Part shown: one piece after another, positions 32,500 to 35,715 of the stretch
How the letters are laid out: each line of letters begins with the position of its first letter
How positions within the stretch are numbered: position 1 is the first letter of the stretch
Source: Clostridiaceae bacterium
GTDB lineage: Bacteria > Bacillota > Clostridia > Clostridiales > Clostridiaceae
Length of the DNA: 35,715 nt
Reading direction: 5' to 3'
NCBI GenBank assembly: GCA_014380625.1
Contig: JACMJL010000131.1
Location: 1 to 35,715, forward strand
Notes under the pieces: generated by a model
The model's input: only the letters and a program-made list of their open reading frames with translations
Databases searched by the model: none
What the model was told of the DNA's origin: nothing
Program-made: the position numbers and the translations under genes

Positions 32500-34005
32500 A
32501 TGGGTATTTTAAATGTTTTTGAGCTGATTCTACTTTCATCCTTAATTGGTAGCTTAATTTTAATAATCATATTAATTATTAAAAGTATATTTAGAGATAA
32601 ATTAAATTCTACCTTTCACTATTATATATGGCTAATATTGCTCATAAAACTAATAATTCCTGTTGGACCACAATCCCCTTTAAATATTTCTAATATATAT
32701 ACAAATTCTTATGTACAGAGTATCACAAATACAAACACACAAATAAATCCTTCAAAACAACTCGAAACTACAGATTTGGATGGTGAAACATCAATAAGTC
32801 CAAGTAATAGTGTTAGGAGCCTACCTTTAATAAGTAAAGTTAATATTGAAAAAGTGTTCTGTTTCATATGGATATTTGGAACTCTATTATTAATAGGGGA
32901 ATTAGGTATAGGATATAAAAAACTTAAAAGTATTGTTGACTCTTCTATAAAAGATATAAACAGTGGACATAAAGAAATTTTATATACTTGTATGAAAGTT
33001 ATGAATATAAGAACTCAGGTAGAACTATCCTATTCTGAAAAAATAAGTAGTCCTTCTTTATGTGGGATTCTTAAACCAAAGATATTAATTCCAGTAATTG
33101 TAGCAGCCAATGTTTCTGATGAGGAGTTTAAGTATATTATAATGCATGAGTTAACTCACTTTAAAAGTAGGGACATATTTATTAATTTGATCGTAACTTT
33201 ATTAACTAGGGTTTACTGGTTTAATCCAATTTTGATATATGGTTTCCATAAAATGAGACAAGACTGTGAAATTTCCTGTGATGGTCAAGCTATTTCTTAT
33301 TTAGAGGATGGGAAAAACCTTCAATATGGAAACGCAATAATTAGAGTATTGGAGTTAGGTGGTAAAGGCAATAGACTTATGGGTACTACATCAATGGTTA
33401 TGAATAGTTCTGAAATAAAAAGGAGAATTGTTATGATTTCAAAATATAAGAAGGTAAATATTAAAAATATATTATTAGGTGCTATCATCGTAGTTATTAT
33501 AGGTGGCTTAGGAATAGCATTAAACACTTCAAAATCAAAGACACAAGAAAAAAGACCAGTTGCCCTTGCTGAAGAATTTGTTAGAAACATCTATACAGTA
33601 GATGCAAAAAAAGTTGCTGAGTTTAAGAAATTTTATACCACAAATGTATACAGTGAAGAATATATGAAGATTTATCAGTCCCTTGATAAAAACATAGAAC
33701 CTTTAATGACAAAAGAAGGGTATGAAGCTATTACAGCCAATACATTCAATTCGGTAACTACGAGAATCTGTGATGCTGGTAATTATACCGCACAGGTTAC
33801 AGATTTTTCTTTAGATAAAAACGTGTACGGAGAGAATGAAGATAAAGTAAGATATCATTATGAAGTTAAATTGAAGTTTATCTCTTCTGATGGGAAGATC
33901 GAAAAAGCAGATGTATCAAAGGGAGCTGTAGAACTTTTAAAAGAAAATGGTCAATGGAAAGTGTGGATATTTACTATAATTGAATTTCCTAAATTATATA
34001 AATAG
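32500..34005 (+). CDS. BlaR1-like M56 family metallopeptidase
   Basis: A 501-aa membrane protease that would cleave the BlaI repressor. Helices are at about 8-30, 33-50, 110-130 and 322-340. The zinc motif H216-E217-L-T-H220 with E-I-S-C-D further on gives the M56 active site. The C-terminal 155 residues (LAEEFVRNIYTVDAKKVAEF to KVWIFTIIEFPKLYK) are an NTF2-like/DUF4829-type domain outside the membrane, replacing the penicillin-binding sensor of true BlaR1, so the signal is probably not a beta-lactam. I chose ATG 32500 because AAGGAAGG is 11 nt upstream; a TTG at 32491 overlaps the repressor stop but is too close to the RBS. Confidence 0.88.
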   Translation: MGILNVFELILLSSLIGSLILIIILIIKSIFRDKLNSTFHYYIWLILLIKLIIPVGPQSPLNISNIYTNSYVQSITNTNTQINPSKQLETTDLDGETSISPSNSVRSLPLISKVNIEKVFCFIWIFGTLLLIGELGIGYKKLKSIVDSSIKDINSGHKEILYTCMKVMNIRTQVELSYSEKISSPSLCGILKPKILIPVIVAANVSDEEFKYIIMHELTHFKSRDIFINLIVTLLTRVYWFNPILIYGFHKMRQDCEISCDGQAISYLEDGKNLQYGNAIIRVLELGGKGNRLMGTTSMVMNSSEIKRRIVMISKYKKVNIKNILLGAIIVVIIGGLGIALNTSKSKTQEKRPVALAEEFVRNIYTVDAKKVAEFKKFYTTNVYSEEYMKIYQSLDKNIEPLMTKEGYEAITANTFNSVTTRICDAGNYTAQVTDFSLDKNVYGENEDKVRYHYEVKLKFISSDGKIEKADVSKGAVELLKENGQWKVWIFTIIEFPKLYK

Positions 34006-34023
34006 CTAAATGACAAGGGGATA

Positions 34024-34043
34024 GTGTCAACAACCCCGTCCCC
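34024..34043 (-). repeat. GGGGACGGGG repeat, copy 7, inverted
   Basis: The only copy on the minus strand: GTCAACAACCCCGTCCCC on the plus strand, with one base missing near the TTGACAAC end. Together with AAGGGGA at 34015-34021 it makes an AAGGGGA/TCCCCTT inverted pair. Confidence 0.85.
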
Positions 34044-34077
34044 TTGGTTTACTTAAATGAGATAGGAGGATATGAAA

Positions 34078-35118
34078 ATGAAATATCTTAGTAAAGAGTT
34101 GAATGATTGGGCAATAGATAAAATCAAGAAAGAATATCCGAAGGATATATGCTTATTAATAGGACATGAGCATTGGAAGATAGCACCGGATGGAGAGGAC
34201 ATAGCCTTTAATTTTTTCATTCCAGCTACGGATAGAGGCTACCAATTATCACAGACATTTATAATTGATGGTATTGGATATGATTTATTTCCTATGTCCT
34301 GGGAAAGGGTAGAAGGAATTGCCAATTTAAATGAAAGCCTTGCAACCTGTTTGGGGGATGGCGTTATCTTATATGCAAGAAAAGAAGAAGATAAAGAGCA
34401 TTTTCTAAAATTACAGAAACAGTTAAAGAATAATCTGAATAATTCTGAACTTACTTACAGGAAGGGACTTGAAAAGATAAACATGGCAATGGAATTGTTA
34501 CAAAACATGCTTTATGAAAAATCACTCAGTGGCATACGGAAGGCTAGTGGCTACATTGTGGCTTATTTAGCTGAAGCAGTTGCTACTGTAAACGGAACTT
34601 ATTTTCAAAGCGGACCAGAAAATCAGATTACAGTGCTAAGCAAGATGACAGACCTTCCAGATGGGTTTATTTCTATGTACCAGAATATTGTTATGGCAAA
34701 AGGTATAGAGGAAACCAAAGAATTATGTTATAAGATGGTGGGAACAACTCGTGAATTCTTTAATCAGAGAAAAGTGGAGAAGGAAACAAAGATAAGAGAA
34801 TATAATTATGAAGAATTGGCAGGATGGTACCAGGAAGGCTCTTATTGGTTCCGTAGAATTTATTATTATTGCGACCAGAAGGATTCAGTAAACTGTTTTG
34901 CCTGGGGATGTTCAATGCAGCGTGAGGTTGACTGGGCAAGAGAGGAATTTGGATTGGAAACAGTGAATCTGATGGATGTTTTTGATCCTGCAGACTTAAG
35001 AATTTTCCATAAGCGTGCAGAAGAGCTTGAGAACTATATTGTTTCTGAAATCGAAAAAAATGGTGTGAAAATTCGTAAATTTCAAAACTTAGATGAATTT
35101 TTGAAACAGAATAGTTAA
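34078..35118 (+). CDS. Nucleotidyltransferase-like protein
   Basis: A 346-aa protein with an N-terminal half resembling minimal nucleotidyltransferases: IAFNFFIPATDRGYQLSQTF, then GIGYDLFPMSWERVEGIANL and LATCLGDGVILYARKEEDKE, a layout shared with kanamycin-type NTases and small antitoxin-like NTases. The canonical G-S-x10-D-x-D is not clear, so activity is doubtful. The C-terminal half is helical (e.g. KINMAMELLQNMLYEKSLSG), as in HEPN-like or KNTase C-terminal domains. I chose ATG 34078 over 34072 since AGGAGGA ends 7 nt upstream. The CD3324-family gene follows after 13 nt in the same direction. Confidence 0.6.
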   Translation: MKYLSKELNDWAIDKIKKEYPKDICLLIGHEHWKIAPDGEDIAFNFFIPATDRGYQLSQTFIIDGIGYDLFPMSWERVEGIANLNESLATCLGDGVILYARKEEDKEHFLKLQKQLKNNLNNSELTYRKGLEKINMAMELLQNMLYEKSLSGIRKASGYIVAYLAEAVATVNGTYFQSGPENQITVLSKMTDLPDGFISMYQNIVMAKGIEETKELCYKMVGTTREFFNQRKVEKETKIREYNYEELAGWYQEGSYWFRRIYYYCDQKDSVNCFAWGCSMQREVDWAREEFGLETVNLMDVFDPADLRIFHKRAEELENYIVSEIEKNGVKIRKFQNLDEFLKQNS

Positions 35119-35131
35119 GGAAGGCAGATGT

Positions 35132-35392
35132 ATGAAATATTTTAATGCTTCCGATATATTGCCAGATGAGTTACTCCGGGAAGTTCAAAAGTACGCGCAG
35201 GGAAAAGCCTTATATATCCCTAAAAATAATGAACGTAGAAAATGGGGCGAAGGCTCCGGCGCCAGAAGCTATTATGAACAGCGCAATGAAGAAATACAAA
35301 AGAAATTTACTAGAGATCAAATTTCTATGGAAGCACTAGCAATAGAATATTGCCTTTCTATAGAAACAATCCGTAAAATTTTGTATAAGTAA
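35132..35392 (+). CDS. CD3324 family small HTH protein
   Basis: An 86-aa protein beginning MKYFNASDILPDELLREVQK, the signature of the clostridial CD3324 family. KALYIPKN and RRKWGEGSGARSYYEQRNEE follow, and a helix-turn-helix at about 58-84 (ISMEALAIEYCLSIETIRKI) resembles the Mor/HTH fold. Likely DNA-binding, target unknown. GGAAGG lies about 10 nt upstream of the ATG. It may be co-transcribed with the NTase-like gene. Confidence 0.85.
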   Translation: MKYFNASDILPDELLREVQKYAQGKALYIPKNNERRKWGEGSGARSYYEQRNEEIQKKFTRDQISMEALAIEYCLSIETIRKILYK

Positions 35393-35414
35393 AAAAGTAG
35401 CTGAGTACAATTTT

Positions 35415-35448
35415 AACCCAGAGGGATGTTGAATCCTTTCTGGGTTTT
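35415..35448. terminator. Terminator between convergent genes
   Basis: AACCCAGAGGGAT pairs with ATCCTTTCTGGGTT (one wobble/bulge), then TTT. Confidence 0.75.
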
Positions 35449-35466
35449 CATTTTCCTATTTCACAA

Positions 35467-35715
35467 CTATCCTTGGGATCCCCAAATAGCTACATTCTGA
35501 TTATCTAAAACAAACATATTATCTTTCCATTTTAAAGTATTCATAACATAACCTAAAGAGTCTGCATTGTATCTTCCAGCTATTTTTTGATATGCCAATA
35601 ATTCATATACTTTATTTGAATCAAAGTCCACTGGATATAAGCCACTAATGGGATTTACAAATCCTTCAATTGGATTCTTTAGCTTCCCACTTTTGTCGTA
35701 GATTTCATCTAGATA
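35467..35715 (-). CDS. C-terminal part of a protein, cut by the window edge
   Basis: Minus-strand frame open from the window edge to TAG at 35467-35469; 82 residues. PISGLYPVDFDSNKVYELLA is reminiscent of FG-GAP/VCBS-type repeats (P-V-D-F-D-x-D-x-x-Y-E-L-L), and the end NQNVAIWGSQG looks like a natural C-terminus. The family was not fixed; probably an exported protein. Confidence 0.7.
   Translation of the reverse strand, partial: YLDEIYDKSGKLKNPIEGFVNPISGLYPVDFDSNKVYELLAYQKIAGRYNADSLGYVMNTLKWKDNMFVLDNQNVAIWGSQG

Overview
The window is AT-rich DNA with Firmicutes-type ribosome binding sites, frequent TTG/GTG starts, a 5S rRNA of clostridial type and many families typical of Clostridium: a Spo0E-like domain, a RelQ-type alarmone synthetase, a CD3324-family protein, LytTR/DUF3021/ABC-2, and BlaI/BlaR1-like genes. 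I read it as chromosomal DNA of a Clostridium sensu lato species; the species cannot be named from the sequence.

Layout. 1-400: end of an rRNA operon (hairpin-rich spacer, a 26-nt duplicate of the 5S 5' end, the 5S gene and its terminator). 417-1765 (minus): a PAS-like/Spo0E fusion and a membrane protein. 2117-4900: HAD phosphatase, AEC transporter, a small Pro/Ser/Lys-rich protein, and a decayed partial copy of the AEC gene. 4913-9416: alarmone synthetase (minus), a PD-(D/E)XK-like protein, fragments of a flavin oxidoreductase and of an IS200/IS605 transposase, GMP reductase, a DUF1801 protein and a further gene fragment. 9618-12218: LytTR regulator, DUF3021-like membrane protein, ABC ATPase and ABC-2 permease in one operon. 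12379-14250: MarR regulator with a DHA2-type efflux pump, preceded by two clear operators. 14539-20695: bL25/Ctc, a truncated TMEM175-like gene, membrane proteins, an ADP-ribosylglycohydrolase, a TPR/Ig-like protein, and a TerD-vWA protein. 20834-22390: a leader with a short ORF and two terminators ahead of an MFS transporter. 22527-24972: TetR remnant, FMN-binding protein and DUF2207 protein.

The most striking region is 25225-31956. It holds a three-gene, translationally coupled operon: a HEAT/ARM-like protein of 999 aa, a protein with a C-terminal SWIM zinc finger, and a retron-type reverse transcriptase with a long coiled-coil N-terminus. Just downstream of the RT is an unusually GC-rich, highly structured segment with its own promoter, flanking complementary arms (a1/a2), a small msr-like hairpin and a long msd-like hairpin. 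This is a strong candidate retron ncRNA, placed 3' of the RT instead of the usual 5' position. Gene content matches what I recall of type XIII retrons (ARM, WHSWIM, RT). The whole unit is bracketed by 29-bp direct repeats with one mismatch.

32037-34005 carries a BlaI-type repressor and an M56 (BlaR1-like) protease under two BlaI-type operators. The window ends with a nucleotidyltransferase-like protein, a CD3324-family protein and the C-terminus of a minus-strand gene cut by the edge.

A second theme is a dispersed repeat of about 21 bp (begins GGGGACGGGG, ends TTGACAAC), present seven times. Five copies begin within 5 nt after a stop codon or supply the stop codon and the last residues of the protein.
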